DNA of 64,000 bases from Pseudothauera rhizosphaerae (GCF_004801305.1 NZ_SSOD01000012.1:83460-147459); one strand, 5' to 3'; shown: positions 43,630 to 53,675, numbered from the stretch's first letter. The notes: a model not told the origin generated them from the letters alone. Numbers and translations: made by a program.

Positions 43630-46011
43630 TCAATTACGCAGCGGCTTGCCGGTTTCCAGCATGTGGACGATGCGTTGCCGGGTCTCGGCGGTCTTCAGCA
43701 GGTCCACGAACTGGGCGCGCTCCACGTCCAGGATCCACTGCTCGCTCACCCGCGCGTTGGTGTCCACCTCGCCGCCGCACAGGGCCGTGGCCGCGGCCTT
43801 GGCGACGCGGTAGTCGTGGGCCGAAATGAAGCCGCCTTCCCGCATGTTCACCAGCATCAGCTCGCAGGTGGCGATGCCGTTGCGCCCGGCCACCATCACC
43901 TGGCGCTCCACCAGCGGCGGGCGCCAGCCGGCCTCGGCCAGCGCGCGGGCGCGGCGGATGGCCACGTAGAGCAGTTCGTGGGCGTTGAACAGCAAGTCGT
44001 CCGAAGCCTGCGCGAAGCCGAGCTGCACCGCTTCCGGCGCACTCTTGGCGACGGTGGCCATGGCAATGGTCTGGAAGGCGGTCTGCACGTAGGGGAACAC
44101 GTCGCCGCCCGCGGCACGCTGGGCCAGGCGGTGGGCCTGGAGGGCGAATTCCTTGCTGCCGCCGCCGGCCGGGATCAGGCCCACGCCCGCTTCCACCAGG
44201 CCGACGTAGCTTTCCAGCGCCAGCACCCGGTGCGCCGCATGCATGGCGAACTCGCAGCCGCCGCCCAGGGCCATGCCCTGCACCGCGGCCACCACCGGCA
44301 CCTGGGCGTGCTTGAGGGTCATGGAGGCCTGCTGGAACTTGGCCACCGTCTTCTCCAGCCGCTCGAACTGCCCCGCCGCGCAGGCCGCGGCCACCTGCTG
44401 CAGGTTGGCGCCCACGGCAAAGGGCGCCTCGTGCCACAGCACCACGCCGTCCAGATCGCGCTCCGCGCGCGCCACCGCTTCGAGCAGGCCGTCCAGCACC
44501 TCGTCGCCGATGGTGTGCATCTTGGATTTGAAGGACAGGATGCCGATGCGGGCGTCCTGGTCGGGGCGGGTCCACAGCCGGACGCCTTCGTTCTCCCACA
44601 GGGTTTCGCCGCGCGCCGACGGCGCTTCGCCCAGCACCTGCTCGGGGTAGAGCTGGCGGCCGTACACCGGCAGCGGGGAGCGCGGCTTCAGGGCGTTTTC
44701 GGCCGCACTGTACGAGCCGGCCGGCTCATGCACGCCGCTGCGCTCGAACACCCAGGCCGGCAGCGGCGCGGCGGCCAGCGCGCGGCCGTGCTCGATGTCC
44801 TCGCGCACCTTCTCCGCCACCTCGCGCCAGCCGGCGGCCTGCCAGGTCTCGAAGGGCCCCTGCGCCCAGCCGAAGCCCCAGCGCATGGCGAGATCCAGGT
44901 CGCGGGCATTGTCGGCGATGCCGGCCAGATGCACCGCGCAGTAGTGGAACACGTCGCGGAAGATGGACCACAGGAACTGGGCCTGGGGATGGGGGCAGGC
45001 GGCCAGTCGGGCGAACTTCTCCCTGGGGTCGCGGAGTTGAAGAATCTCGTCGACTTCGGGTGCCACCTCGCCGCCGCTGGGGCGGTAGTCCTGGCGGGCG
45101 AGGTCCAGCACCAGGATGGATTTGCCCTCCTTGCGATAGATGCCGGCCCGCGTCTTCTGCCCCAGCGCGCCCTTGGCGATCAGCGCCGCGAGCCACTCGG
45201 GGGTGCGGAAGTGGGCGTGCCAGGGATCGTCCGCCAGCGTGGCCTGCATGGTGCCGACCACGTGGGCCAGGGTGTCCAGGCCGACCACGTCGGCGGTGCG
45301 GTAGGTGGCGCTCTTGGGGCGGCCGATGCGCGGGCCGGTGAGCGCGTCCACCTCGTCGAAGCCCAGGCCCAGGCGGGCGGTGTGGTGCATGACCGCGAGG
45401 ATGGAGAACACGCCGACCCGGTTGGCGACGAAGTTGGGCGTGTCCCTGGCGCGCACGATGCCCTTGCCCAGCCGGGTGGTGAGCCAGCTTTCCAGCCCGT
45501 CCAGCATCGCGGGTTCCGTGTCGCGGGTGGCGATCAGCTCCACCAGGTGCATGTAGCGCGGCGGGTTGAAGAAGTGGATGCCGCAGAAGCGCCCGCGCAG
45601 GCTGGCCGGCATGCCCTCGGCGAGGCGGCCGATAGCCAGGCCGGAGGTGTTGGAGGCGAAGACCGCGTCCGGCCGCACATGAGGCGCGACCTTGGCGTAG
45701 AGGTCCAGCTTCCATTCCATCTTCTCGGCGATGGCCTCGATGATCAGGTCGCACTCGCGCAGTTGCTCCAGGTCGCTGCCGTAGTTGGCGGCGTCGATGA
45801 AGGCCAGGCGATCCTTGGTGGCCAGCGGCGCCGGGTCCAGCTTCTTCAGCCCGGCGAGCGCCTTGTCGACGACCGCATTCGGCTTGCCGTCCGGCGCGGG
45901 AAGATCGAAAAGCACCACCGGCACGTCGGCGCTGGCGCAATGGGCGGCGATCTGCGCGCCCATGACGCCGGCGCCGAGCACGGCGACCTTGCGGATGATG
46001 AAGTTGCTCAC
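43630..46011 (-). CDS. 3-hydroxyacyl-CoA dehydrogenase / enoyl-CoA hydratase, FadN-type domain order
   Basis: 793 residues. The dehydrogenase comes first: NAD motif VAVLGAGVMGAQIAAHCA, catalytic region GIHFFNPPRYMHLVELI, then the C-terminal helical HCDH domains to about residue 400. A crotonase domain follows (about 470-700) with GMALGGGCEFAMHAAH and VEAGVGLIPAGGG, both hydratase glutamates present. This order is opposite to FadB/FadJ and matches Bacillus FadN. The GTG at 46011 is chosen because AGGAGAG precedes it; an ATG at 46035 is an alternative. Second of two multifunctional enzymes in the locus. Confidence 0.92.
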   Translation of the reverse strand: MSNFIIRKVAVLGAGVMGAQIAAHCASADVPVVLFDLPAPDGKPNAVVDKALAGLKKLDPAPLATKDRLAFIDAANYGSDLEQLRECDLIIEAIAEKMEWKLDLYAKVAPHVRPDAVFASNTSGLAIGRLAEGMPASLRGRFCGIHFFNPPRYMHLVELIATRDTEPAMLDGLESWLTTRLGKGIVRARDTPNFVANRVGVFSILAVMHHTARLGLGFDEVDALTGPRIGRPKSATYRTADVVGLDTLAHVVGTMQATLADDPWHAHFRTPEWLAALIAKGALGQKTRAGIYRKEGKSILVLDLARQDYRPSGGEVAPEVDEILQLRDPREKFARLAACPHPQAQFLWSIFRDVFHYCAVHLAGIADNARDLDLAMRWGFGWAQGPFETWQAAGWREVAEKVREDIEHGRALAAAPLPAWVFERSGVHEPAGSYSAAENALKPRSPLPVYGRQLYPEQVLGEAPSARGETLWENEGVRLWTRPDQDARIGILSFKSKMHTIGDEVLDGLLEAVARAERDLDGVVLWHEAPFAVGANLQQVAAACAAGQFERLEKTVAKFQQASMTLKHAQVPVVAAVQGMALGGGCEFAMHAAHRVLALESYVGLVEAGVGLIPAGGGSKEFALQAHRLAQRAAGGDVFPYVQTAFQTIAMATVAKSAPEAVQLGFAQASDDLLFNAHELLYVAIRRARALAEAGWRPPLVERQVMVAGRNGIATCELMLVNMREGGFISAHDYRVAKAAATALCGGEVDTNARVSEQWILDVERAQFVDLLKTAETRQRIVHMLETGKPLRN

Positions 46012-46071
46012 GCTGCTCTCCTGTTGCTGCGGCATGGCGCCCGGCCGGGCGCCATGCCCTTCCAGCGGGGT

Positions 46072-47322
46072 TCAGAAGTTGTGGTTGTACTGCACCGAGA
46101 ACAGATCGGCGCTGACCTCGAACTTGCCGTGGATGGTCTGGGTGCCGCCCAGGGCAGTAGGAATCGCCGCCACGCGCTCGGTCGGCGCATCCTTGAAGAA
46201 GATGTGCGCGTAGCCCAGATCCACCGAGGCATTCCGGTTCAGGGTGTAGCGCGCGCCCACCGCCAGCCAGGTGCGGTCCGAATCCGGCAGGGTCATGGTG
46301 CGGTCGGCGGCACTGCGCACCGGCGCTTCGTCCCAGGCCACGCCGAAACGCAGCTTCCACTTGTCGTTCACGCGGTATCCGGCGCCCAGGCCGACGCGCC
46401 AGGTGTCCTTGAAATTGTAGTCGAGCACCGGGGCCGTGCCGCCCTCCACGCGGATCTCCTCGATCGAACTCCAGCCGGTCCAGGTCAGGTCCGCCAGCAG
46501 TTCCCAGCGCTCGTTCACCTGGCGGTGCAGCGCCAGCGAAGCGGTGTCGGGGGTCTCCAGTTCGGCCTCGATCTTGGCGTTGAGCACCCCGGGGATGGTC
46601 TGCTTGCCTTCCAGGTCGAACTTGATCTTGGAACGGTAGGTCAGGCCGATGCGGGTGGCCGGATCGATCTGGAACAGCGCGCCCGCGTTCCAGCCGATGC
46701 CCACGTCGTCGCCCTTCAGATGCGCTTCGCGCTCCGTTCCGGCGCCGAGGATGGCCATCTGGCGGAACTCCGTCTCGTTCTTGGCGACGTTGATGCCGAA
46801 GCCCAGCGACACCGTCTCATTGACCCGGTAGGCGATCGACGGATTGACGTTGATCTGCTTGATCTCGGCGAAATAACCCGAGAAACGGCCGACGAAATCC
46901 TTGTCGAACTCGGTCTTGTTGCCGAAGGTCGGGCCGACGCCGATGCCGACCGCCAGCGTGGGGCTGATCGAATAGCTCCAGTAACCCACCGGGACCACCG
47001 CCGCGCCGCCCCCGTCGCCGCCGTCCCTGCCCAGCGCGAAGGTCGGCACCGCGGCGGTGCCGCGGTCGCTGAAATCCACTTGGCGGTCGATCACGGTCAG
47101 GCCCACGGTGAGGTTGTGCCCCTGGGGCAGCAGCAGCATGCCCGCGGGGTTGAAGAATACCGTCGAGGCGTCCTCGGCGGCGGCGGCCGCGCCGGCGAAC
47201 GCATTGCCGGTGCCGGCCCCGTTCTGGTTCTGCAGCGCGAAGCCGGCAGCCATCGCCTGCCCCGACGCAAACGCCCCACCGACCACGAGCGGTACCCATA
47301 CCGCCAGCTTCCTCAGTTTCAT
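46072..47322 (-). CDS. FadL/OmpP1 family outer-membrane long-chain fatty acid transporter
   Basis: 416 residues. Signal peptide about 1-25 (ending QAMA), then the plug start AGFALQNQNGAGTGNAFAG and NPAGMLLLP (NPA motif) of FadL-type porins. The remainder alternates amphipathic beta strands and ends in phenylalanine (QYNHNF), the outer-membrane insertion signal. Predicted to bring long-chain fatty acids or other hydrophobic compounds across the outer membrane for the enzymes encoded on either side. Aromatic hydrocarbon uptake is an alternative within the same family. Confidence 0.92.
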   Translation of the reverse strand: MKLRKLAVWVPLVVGGAFASGQAMAAGFALQNQNGAGTGNAFAGAAAAAEDASTVFFNPAGMLLLPQGHNLTVGLTVIDRQVDFSDRGTAAVPTFALGRDGGDGGGAAVVPVGYWSYSISPTLAVGIGVGPTFGNKTEFDKDFVGRFSGYFAEIKQINVNPSIAYRVNETVSLGFGINVAKNETEFRQMAILGAGTEREAHLKGDDVGIGWNAGALFQIDPATRIGLTYRSKIKFDLEGKQTIPGVLNAKIEAELETPDTASLALHRQVNERWELLADLTWTGWSSIEEIRVEGGTAPVLDYNFKDTWRVGLGAGYRVNDKWKLRFGVAWDEAPVRSAADRTMTLPDSDRTWLAVGARYTLNRNASVDLGYAHIFFKDAPTERVAAIPTALGGTQTIHGKFEVSADLFSVQYNHNF

Positions 47323-47393
47323 ATCGTCTCCTCCTTTTTATGTTGGGCGGAAGCGCCCGCCCCGGCGCACAGCATTTCTTGTGGACACCCGCC

Positions 47394-47810
47394 TCATTCG
47401 GGCGGCAGCGGCCTCTTCCTGCCCTTGTCGTCCACAGCCACATAGGTCAGCTTGGCCTCGGTAACCCGGACCACCACCGGGTTCTCCGGGTCACGCTCGG
47501 CGAACACCTCCACGTCCACGGTGACCGAGGTGTGCCCCACCGATACAACCTCAGCATAGAAGCTCACCAGATCGCCCACCGACACCGGCTGCTTGAACAG
47601 GAAGGAATTCACCGCGATGGTCGCCACCCGGCACTTGGCCCGGCGGCGGGCGGGGATGGCGCCGGCGATGTCCACCATGGCCATGATCCAGCCGCCGAAC
47701 ACGTCGCCGGCGGGGTTGAGATCGGCCGGCATGGGCATCACCCGCAGCGCGGGCTGCTTGCCTTCGGGCAGTTGGGCGGGGGTTTCCGGGTTTTCGTGGC
47801 TTTCGGGCAT
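47394..47810 (-). CDS. acyl-CoA thioesterase, YciA/hot-dog family
   Basis: 138 residues. The hot-dog motif NPAGDVFGGWIMAMVDIAGA carries the usual Asn/Asp and helix, and AVNSFLFKQPVSVGDLVSFYA is typical of the YciA group, which hydrolyses a broad range of acyl-CoAs. Lies 19 bases after the FadJ-type gene, in the same direction, so it probably regulates the acyl-CoA pool. The gene name yciA would be reasonable but orthology was not tested. Confidence 0.9.
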   Translation of the reverse strand: MPESHENPETPAQLPEGKQPALRVMPMPADLNPAGDVFGGWIMAMVDIAGAIPARRRAKCRVATIAVNSFLFKQPVSVGDLVSFYAEVVSVGHTSVTVDVEVFAERDPENPVVVRVTEAKLTYVAVDDKGRKRPLPPE

Positions 47811-47829
47811 GGGGCGTTCTCCGCAATGG

Positions 47830-49803
47830 TCAGTGGCTCGCCGCCTCCACCGCGGCCGGCACCGCCGCCCCGCCGGGCCGGGCGAAGCCGCCCTGGCGCA
47901 GGAAGTGCAGCGGCCCGCCGGTGAATGGCGCGAAGCCCGTGCCGAATATAACGCCGGCATCGGCCAGATCGGCATCGGGGACTACCCCGTCCCGCACGCA
48001 ACGCTGCGCGGCCTGCAGCAGCGGCGTGACGATGCGTTCGGCCAGACCCTCCGGCGGCGTGCCGGCGCGGCCTTTCTGCGCGCGGCCAGCCACCCAGCGG
48101 TAATAGCCCTGCCCGCTCTTCCTGCCCAGATGGCCGGCGGCGACCAGATCGAGCAGTTTCTTCGGCGGCTCGGCCGCCTCGCCCGCCAGCGCCTTGCCGG
48201 CCGCCACGGCGATGTCCAGGCCCACGGTGTCCACCAGCTCGATCGGCCCCATGGGCATGCCGAAGGCGACCAGCGCCTCGTCCACGGTTTCCGGCGCGAT
48301 GCCTTCCTCCACGCAGCGCAGGGCTTCCAGCATGTAGGGGCCGAGCACCGCGTTGACCAGGAAGCCGGGGGCGGACTTCACCGGCAGCGGCAGCTTGTCC
48401 AGGGCGCGCACGAAGGCGGCCGCACGGGAGAGCGCCCCGGCGTCGGATTCGGCACCTTCCACCACCTCCACCAGGGGCATCATCGCCACCGGGTTGAAGA
48501 AGTGGATGCCCACCAGGCGGGACGGGCTCTTCAGCGCGTTGGCGATGTCCTCCAGGCGCAGGCTGGAGGTGTTGGTGGCGAGCACGGCGTCGGGTTTCGC
48601 CCGCGCTTCCAGAGTTTGGAAGAGTTCGCGCTTGGCCTCCAGGTTCTCGAAGATGGCCTCGACGATCACGTCGGCGCGGGCCGCGCCGTGGCCCTGGGGG
48701 TCGGGGATCAGGCGGTCGAGGGCGAAGCGCACCTGCCGGGCGTCGCCACGCAGTTTCCGGTCGTAAAGTTTCGTCGCCCGCGCGATGGCCGGCGCGATGC
48801 GCTCCACGGACTGGTCCTGCAGGGTCACGGTCATGCCGCGCAGGGCGCACCAGGCGGCGATGTCGCCGCCCATGACGCCTGCGCCGACCACGTGCACGCG
48901 GCGCGGGGCGAAGCCGCCGTCCTTGCCGAAGCCTTTCAGCCGTTCCTGCAGGAAGAACACGCGCACCAGGTTCTGCGCCGTGGGCGAACCCAGGATGGTG
49001 GCCATCTCCCGCTCGGCGGCCAGCGCGTTGCCGCCGTGGCGAGCCCAGATGTCGAGGATGGCGTAGGGCGCCGGGTAGTGCTGCGGGCGCGCACGGCGGG
49101 CCACCTGCTTGCGCGCCTGGCGGGCCACCACGGCCTTGAGGGGGCCGTTGAGCAGGCGCAGCAGGAGCGGCAGGCGATGCGCCGGACGGCCGGAGAGGAC
49201 CAGCATGCGCGCTGCGTTCTCCATGACCCGCTCCGGCACGCATTCGTCGGCCAGCCCGATGCGCTTCGCGCGCCGGGCGTCCACACCCTTGCCGGTCAGC
49301 ATCAGGTCCAGGGCCGGGGCCGGGCCGATGAGCGCCGGCAGGCGCTTCATGCCGCCCCAGCCGGGCACGATGCCCAGCATGACCTCGGGCAGGGCCAGGC
49401 GGGTGGCGGGCTCGTCCACCACCACCCGGTAGCGGCAGGCCAGCGCCAGTTCCAGCCCGCCCCCCAGGCAGTGGCCGCGCACCAGGGCCAGCGTCGGGTA
49501 GCGCGCCGCGGCGAGGCGCTCGAAGGTGTTCCAGCCGCGGGCGATCAAGGCGCGGGCGGCGGCGGGGCTGTCCAGGGCGGAGAACTCGTGGATGTCGGCG
49601 CCGGCGATGAAGCCGGCGGACTTGGCCGAGGCGACGATCAGCCCGGCGGGCGGGGCGGCCTCGAAGGCGGCGAGGATGCGCGCCAGTTCGTCCAGGGCTT
49701 CCGCCGACAGGGTGTTGGCGGCCGATTCCGCGCGGTCGAACCACAGCCAGGCCAGGCCGTCCGCGTCCCGTTCGATGTACCAGTGCTTGTAGGTCACGCT
49801 CAT
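47830..49803 (-). CDS. fadJ: enoyl-CoA hydratase / 3-hydroxyacyl-CoA dehydrogenase, FadJ-type
   Basis: 657 residues with FadB/FadJ order. Crotonase domain about 1-190 (FIAGADIHEF, GHCLGGGLELALAC, LPEVMLGIVPGWGG with both glutamates) followed by the dehydrogenase (VHVVGAGVMGGDIAAW, LATNTSSL, GIHFFNPVAMMPLVEVV) and HCDH C-terminal domains. The ATG at 49803 overlaps the thiolase stop by 4 bases, the usual sign of an alpha/beta trifunctional complex with the adjacent thiolase. FadJ rather than FadB because of its thiolase partner's FadI-like form; the name is provisional. Confidence 0.93.
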   Translation of the reverse strand: MSVTYKHWYIERDADGLAWLWFDRAESAANTLSAEALDELARILAAFEAAPPAGLIVASAKSAGFIAGADIHEFSALDSPAAARALIARGWNTFERLAAARYPTLALVRGHCLGGGLELALACRYRVVVDEPATRLALPEVMLGIVPGWGGMKRLPALIGPAPALDLMLTGKGVDARRAKRIGLADECVPERVMENAARMLVLSGRPAHRLPLLLRLLNGPLKAVVARQARKQVARRARPQHYPAPYAILDIWARHGGNALAAEREMATILGSPTAQNLVRVFFLQERLKGFGKDGGFAPRRVHVVGAGVMGGDIAAWCALRGMTVTLQDQSVERIAPAIARATKLYDRKLRGDARQVRFALDRLIPDPQGHGAARADVIVEAIFENLEAKRELFQTLEARAKPDAVLATNTSSLRLEDIANALKSPSRLVGIHFFNPVAMMPLVEVVEGAESDAGALSRAAAFVRALDKLPLPVKSAPGFLVNAVLGPYMLEALRCVEEGIAPETVDEALVAFGMPMGPIELVDTVGLDIAVAAGKALAGEAAEPPKKLLDLVAAGHLGRKSGQGYYRWVAGRAQKGRAGTPPEGLAERIVTPLLQAAQRCVRDGVVPDADLADAGVIFGTGFAPFTGGPLHFLRQGGFARPGGAAVPAAVEAASH

Positions 49804-51098
49804 CCCCGCGCTCCCGCGATGGATTCCACCAGCATCGCGCCACCCAGGCCGCCGCCGATGCAGATCGCCGCGATGCCGCGCCGCCCGCCCGTGCGGCGCA
49901 GGCGCTGCAGCAGGTGGAGCACGATGCGCGCGCCGCTCGCCCCCACCGGATGGCCCTGGGCCACCGCGCCGCCGTCGGCGTTCAGGCGCTCCCCGGCGAT
50001 GGCGCCGGGGGCATCCGCCAGTCCCAGTTCGGCACGGCACCAGTCGGCGTCGGCAAAGGCACGCTGGCAGGCGATGACCTGGGCGGCAAAGGCTTCGTTG
50101 ATTTCCCAGGCGTCCACATCGTTGGGCGTCAGCCCGTGGCGCTGCAGGAGGGGCACGGCCGCATGCACCGGCCCCAGGCCCATCTGCGCCGGGTCCAGCC
50201 CGGCCCACTGGCTGTCGGCGATGCGCCCCAGGGGTTCCAGGCCGTGGCGCTCCACCGCCTCTTCGGAAGCCAGCACCAGCCAGGCCGCACCGTCGGTGAT
50301 CTGCGAACTGTTACCGGCGGTCACGCGGCCGTAGCGCTTGTCGAAGAAGGGCTTGAGCTTGGCCAGCCCTTCCAGCGAGGCGTCGCGGCGCAGGCCGTCG
50401 TCGTGGCGGTAAACGGTGCCGTCCCGGTCTATCAGGGGCACGATCTCGGCGTCGAAATGCCCGGCATCCTGGGCCGCGGCCACGCGGCGGTGGCTGGCCA
50501 GCGCGTACTCGTCCATCTCCACGCGGGAGATGCCGAAGCGGTGGGCCAGGTTCTCGGCGGTCTGGCCCATCATCTGGCCGACGATGGGGTCGGTGAGTCC
50601 CTTCATGATGCCGATCACCGGCGCCAGGTGGCCCAGCCGGAAGCGGCGCAGGGCGGCGAGCTTGTGCCCGGCGGTCTTCGCCGCGTACCAGCCGGAAAGC
50701 CAGCGCACCATGGCGTCGGAGAACAGCAGCGGCGCCCGGGACAGGGCATCCACGCCGCCCGCCAGCACCAGTTGCGAGCGCCCGGCGCGGATGTTGGCGA
50801 TGGCCGAATCCAGCGCCTGCATGCCGCTGGCGCAATTGCGCATCACCGTCCACCCCGGCACCTTCTGCCCGCAGCCCATGCGCAGCGCCACCACGCGGCC
50901 GATGTTGACCTCGTCCGGCGAGGGGCTGGCGCAGCCCAGGATGACCTCGTCGAGCTGGTCCGGGGCGAAGCGCTGGCGCGCCAGCAAGGCGCTGCCCGCG
51001 GCGGTGGCGAGGTCGGCGGCGGCGAACGGCCCCGGCGCGTTCTTCGCCTTCAGGAAGGGCGTGCGCGCGCCATCGACGATGTAGACCGAATCGCTCAT
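49800..51098 (-). CDS. fadI: acetyl-CoA C-acyltransferase (FadI-type thiolase)
   Basis: 432 residues, longer than the fadA product as for FadI/trifunctional beta subunits. Nucleophile Cys89 in MRNCASGMQALD, His in QGHPVGASGARI, second Cys in CIGGGLGGAM. Overlaps fadE upstream and fadJ downstream by 4 bases each, giving three genes in tight translational coupling. Confidence 0.93.
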   Translation of the reverse strand: MSDSVYIVDGARTPFLKAKNAPGPFAAADLATAAGSALLARQRFAPDQLDEVILGCASPSPDEVNIGRVVALRMGCGQKVPGWTVMRNCASGMQALDSAIANIRAGRSQLVLAGGVDALSRAPLLFSDAMVRWLSGWYAAKTAGHKLAALRRFRLGHLAPVIGIMKGLTDPIVGQMMGQTAENLAHRFGISRVEMDEYALASHRRVAAAQDAGHFDAEIVPLIDRDGTVYRHDDGLRRDASLEGLAKLKPFFDKRYGRVTAGNSSQITDGAAWLVLASEEAVERHGLEPLGRIADSQWAGLDPAQMGLGPVHAAVPLLQRHGLTPNDVDAWEINEAFAAQVIACQRAFADADWCRAELGLADAPGAIAGERLNADGGAVAQGHPVGASGARIVLHLLQRLRRTGGRRGIAAICIGGGLGGAMLVESIAGARG

Positions 51099-53596
51099 GC
51101 GGCCACCTTTTGCTGCTTGCGCGGCTTCTCGCCGGCGTCCTCCGGCAGTTCGGCCAGCGCGGCGCGCAGGCCGAAGTCGTAGGGGAAGTCGTCCACGCGG
51201 ATGACCTTGTCGCGCAGGCGGTTGCGGCACTCGATCAGGGCGTACTCCCCGGCGTCGATCACGCCGGCCTCCAGGGCCTTCGTCCAGACGACATCCGGTC
51301 CGCCGCCGACGATGACGCCGGGACGGAAGCGGCCGTCCTTCTGCGCCTGCTTCAGCTTGGCCTCGACGGGTTCGGCCGCGATGGTGGCGGCCAGCGCCGC
51401 CTCCAGCGCACCCAGCGGTTCTTCCGGGTCTGCGGGGAGATAGGTGCCTGCGGTCAGGCGGTCGCGGGTGGCGGACGGTGCTATCAGCAGGCGCGCCACC
51501 TCGTGCCCGAGGCGGTCGGACGGCACCACGTAGGGCCGACCGAGGGGAAAGACCGCCAGGCGGCGCAGCACGGTGGCGAACAGGCGGTTGGGGAAGTTGG
51601 CGATCACGCCCTCGAAGGCGTTCTGGGCGCGGAACATGCAGTCCCAGATCGCCCAGTGCATCAGCGGCGCATCGGCGGCCTGGCGGCCTTCGGCCTCGTA
51701 GCGGCGCAGCGTGGCGCTGGCCAGATACATCAGCGACAGGATGTCGCCCAGGCGCGCGGAGAGCTTTTCCTTGCGCTTGAGCGCGCCGCCCATGGTGCCC
51801 ATGGAGAGGTCGGCGAGGAAGGCGAAGGCGGCCGAGAAGCGGGTGAGCTGCTGGTAGTAGCGGCGCGTTTCCGGCGCGACATCGGCGGGCACGGCGACGA
51901 AGTGGGAGCCCGTCAGGCCCATCACCAGCGCGCGCGCGGCGTTGGACACGGTGTAGCCGATGTGGCCCCAGAACGCGTCGTCGAAGGCGGCGAGGTCGCC
52001 GTTCTGCGCCGCATGCATCTCCGCCAGCACGTAGGGATGACAGCGGATCGCACCCTGGCCGAACAGGATCAGGCTGCGGGTGAGGATGTTGGCGCCTTCC
52101 ACGGTGATGCCCACCGGAATCTGCTGGTAGGCGCGGCCGAGGAAGTTCTGCGGCCCCAGGCAGATGCCCTTGCCGCCGATCACGTCCATGCCGTCGTTGA
52201 CGGTCTGGCGGGCGCGCTCGGTGACGTGGTATTTGACGATGGCCGACACCACCGAAGGCTTCTCGCCCAGATCCACGGCGCCCGCGGTCATGATGCGCGC
52301 GGCGTCCGACAGATAGGTGTTGGCGCCGATGCGGGTCAGCGCCTCCTCCACGCCCTCGAAGCGGCCGATGGCGGTCTTGAACTGGTAGCGCACGCGGGCG
52401 TAGGCCCCCACCGCGCGGGCGGTGAGCTTCTGCATGCCGGTGTTGGAGCCGGGCAGCGAAATGCTGCGCCCGGCGGCCAGGCACTCCATCAGCATGCGCC
52501 AGCCCTGCCCGGCCATCTGCGGTCCGCCGATGATGAACTCCAGCGGCATGAACACGTCGCGACCGCGGATCGGGCCGTTCATCCACACCGCGTTGAGCGG
52601 CAGGTGGCGGCGGCCGATGTCCACGCCCGGATGGTCGTGGGGCACCAGCGCGCAGGTGATGCCCAGGTCCTCGGTCTCGCCCAGCAGGCGGTCCGGATCG
52701 TAGAGGCGGAAGGCCAGGCCGAACACCGTGCACACCGGCGCGAGGGTGATGTAGCGCTTGTCGAAGCTCACCCGCATGCCCAGCACTTCCTTGCCCTGCC
52801 ACTGCCCCTTGCACACCACGCCGGCATCGGGGATCGAGGCCGCGTCCGACCCGGCCCACGGGCTGGTCAGCGCGAAGGCGGGAATCTCCTCGCCACGGGC
52901 GAGGCGCGGCAGGTAGTGGGCTTTCTGCTCCGGCGTGCCGTAGTGCAGCAGCAGTTCGGCCGGGCCCAGGGAATTGGGCACCATGACCGTGACGGCCGGA
53001 GCCGACGAGCGCGTGGACAGCTTGGTGATCACCTGGGAGTGGGCGTAGGCGGAGAAGCCCTTGCCGCCGTATTCCTTCGGAATGATCATGCCGAGGAAGC
53101 CCTTGTCCTTGATGTACTGCCAGACCTGCGGCGGCAGATCCTGCTGCTGCGTGCTCGCCCAGTCGTCGGTGAGGCGGCACAGTTCCGCGGTCTCTTCGTC
53201 CAGGAAGGCCTGCTCCTCGGCGCTGAGCCTGGGCCATGGATAGGCCAGCAGTTTCTTCCAGTCCGGCCGGCCGGCGAACAGCTCGCCTTCCCACCACACG
53301 GTGCCGGCTTCCAGCGCGTCCTTCTCGGTCTGCGACATGGCCGGGAGCGCACCACGGAAAGCGCGGAAGACGGGCGCCGTGACCAGCGCGCGGCGCAGGG
53401 GGCGGATCAGGAACAGCGCCGAGAAGAGCGCCCACAGGCCGAGCACCACCACCGTGGCGACGGGCGACAGGGCCGCCGCCCAGCACAGCCCCGCCAGCCA
53501 GGCGAGGCCAACCCCTGCCCAGGCAAAAAATGGCGCTCGCCCGTAGGCGAGCGCACCTGCCAAGGGAGGGAGGGAAACGATGAACAACCAGATCAT
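51095..53596 (-). CDS. fadE: acyl-CoA dehydrogenase, FadE type
   Basis: 833 residues, like E. coli FadE (814) and much longer than ordinary acyl-CoA dehydrogenases. Two or three hydrophobic N-terminal segments (about 1-70) anchor it to the membrane. The flavin domain contains GMIIPKEYGGKGFSAYAHS (split: IPKEYGGKGF), ALTSPWAGSDAASIPD and, in the C-terminal half, NDGMDVIGGKGICLGPQN. It performs the first oxidation of acyl-CoAs. GGAG precedes the ATG. It begins 79 bases after the tetR stop, without a visible terminator, so it may be expressed from the tetR promoter. Confidence 0.95.
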   Translation of the reverse strand: MIWLFIVSLPPLAGALAYGRAPFFAWAGVGLAWLAGLCWAAALSPVATVVVLGLWALFSALFLIRPLRRALVTAPVFRAFRGALPAMSQTEKDALEAGTVWWEGELFAGRPDWKKLLAYPWPRLSAEEQAFLDEETAELCRLTDDWASTQQQDLPPQVWQYIKDKGFLGMIIPKEYGGKGFSAYAHSQVITKLSTRSSAPAVTVMVPNSLGPAELLLHYGTPEQKAHYLPRLARGEEIPAFALTSPWAGSDAASIPDAGVVCKGQWQGKEVLGMRVSFDKRYITLAPVCTVFGLAFRLYDPDRLLGETEDLGITCALVPHDHPGVDIGRRHLPLNAVWMNGPIRGRDVFMPLEFIIGGPQMAGQGWRMLMECLAAGRSISLPGSNTGMQKLTARAVGAYARVRYQFKTAIGRFEGVEEALTRIGANTYLSDAARIMTAGAVDLGEKPSVVSAIVKYHVTERARQTVNDGMDVIGGKGICLGPQNFLGRAYQQIPVGITVEGANILTRSLILFGQGAIRCHPYVLAEMHAAQNGDLAAFDDAFWGHIGYTVSNAARALVMGLTGSHFVAVPADVAPETRRYYQQLTRFSAAFAFLADLSMGTMGGALKRKEKLSARLGDILSLMYLASATLRRYEAEGRQAADAPLMHWAIWDCMFRAQNAFEGVIANFPNRLFATVLRRLAVFPLGRPYVVPSDRLGHEVARLLIAPSATRDRLTAGTYLPADPEEPLGALEAALAATIAAEPVEAKLKQAQKDGRFRPGVIVGGGPDVVWTKALEAGVIDAGEYALIECRNRLRDKVIRVDDFPYDFGLRAALAELPEDAGEKPRKQQKVAA

Positions 53597-53675
53597 TGCT
53601 GTCTCCTTCTACTCGGCCCCGCGGTCTTGCCGCCGCGGTCTGCCGTCTGGTCAGTTAATGGAAACTGCTACGTCC

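Noticed and set aside
43663..47445. A 1260-codon open frame on the plus strand across the fad genes
   Set aside because: Antisense shadow of the FadN-type and FadL genes, with the same His/Arg/Ala-rich composition and no recognisable domain.
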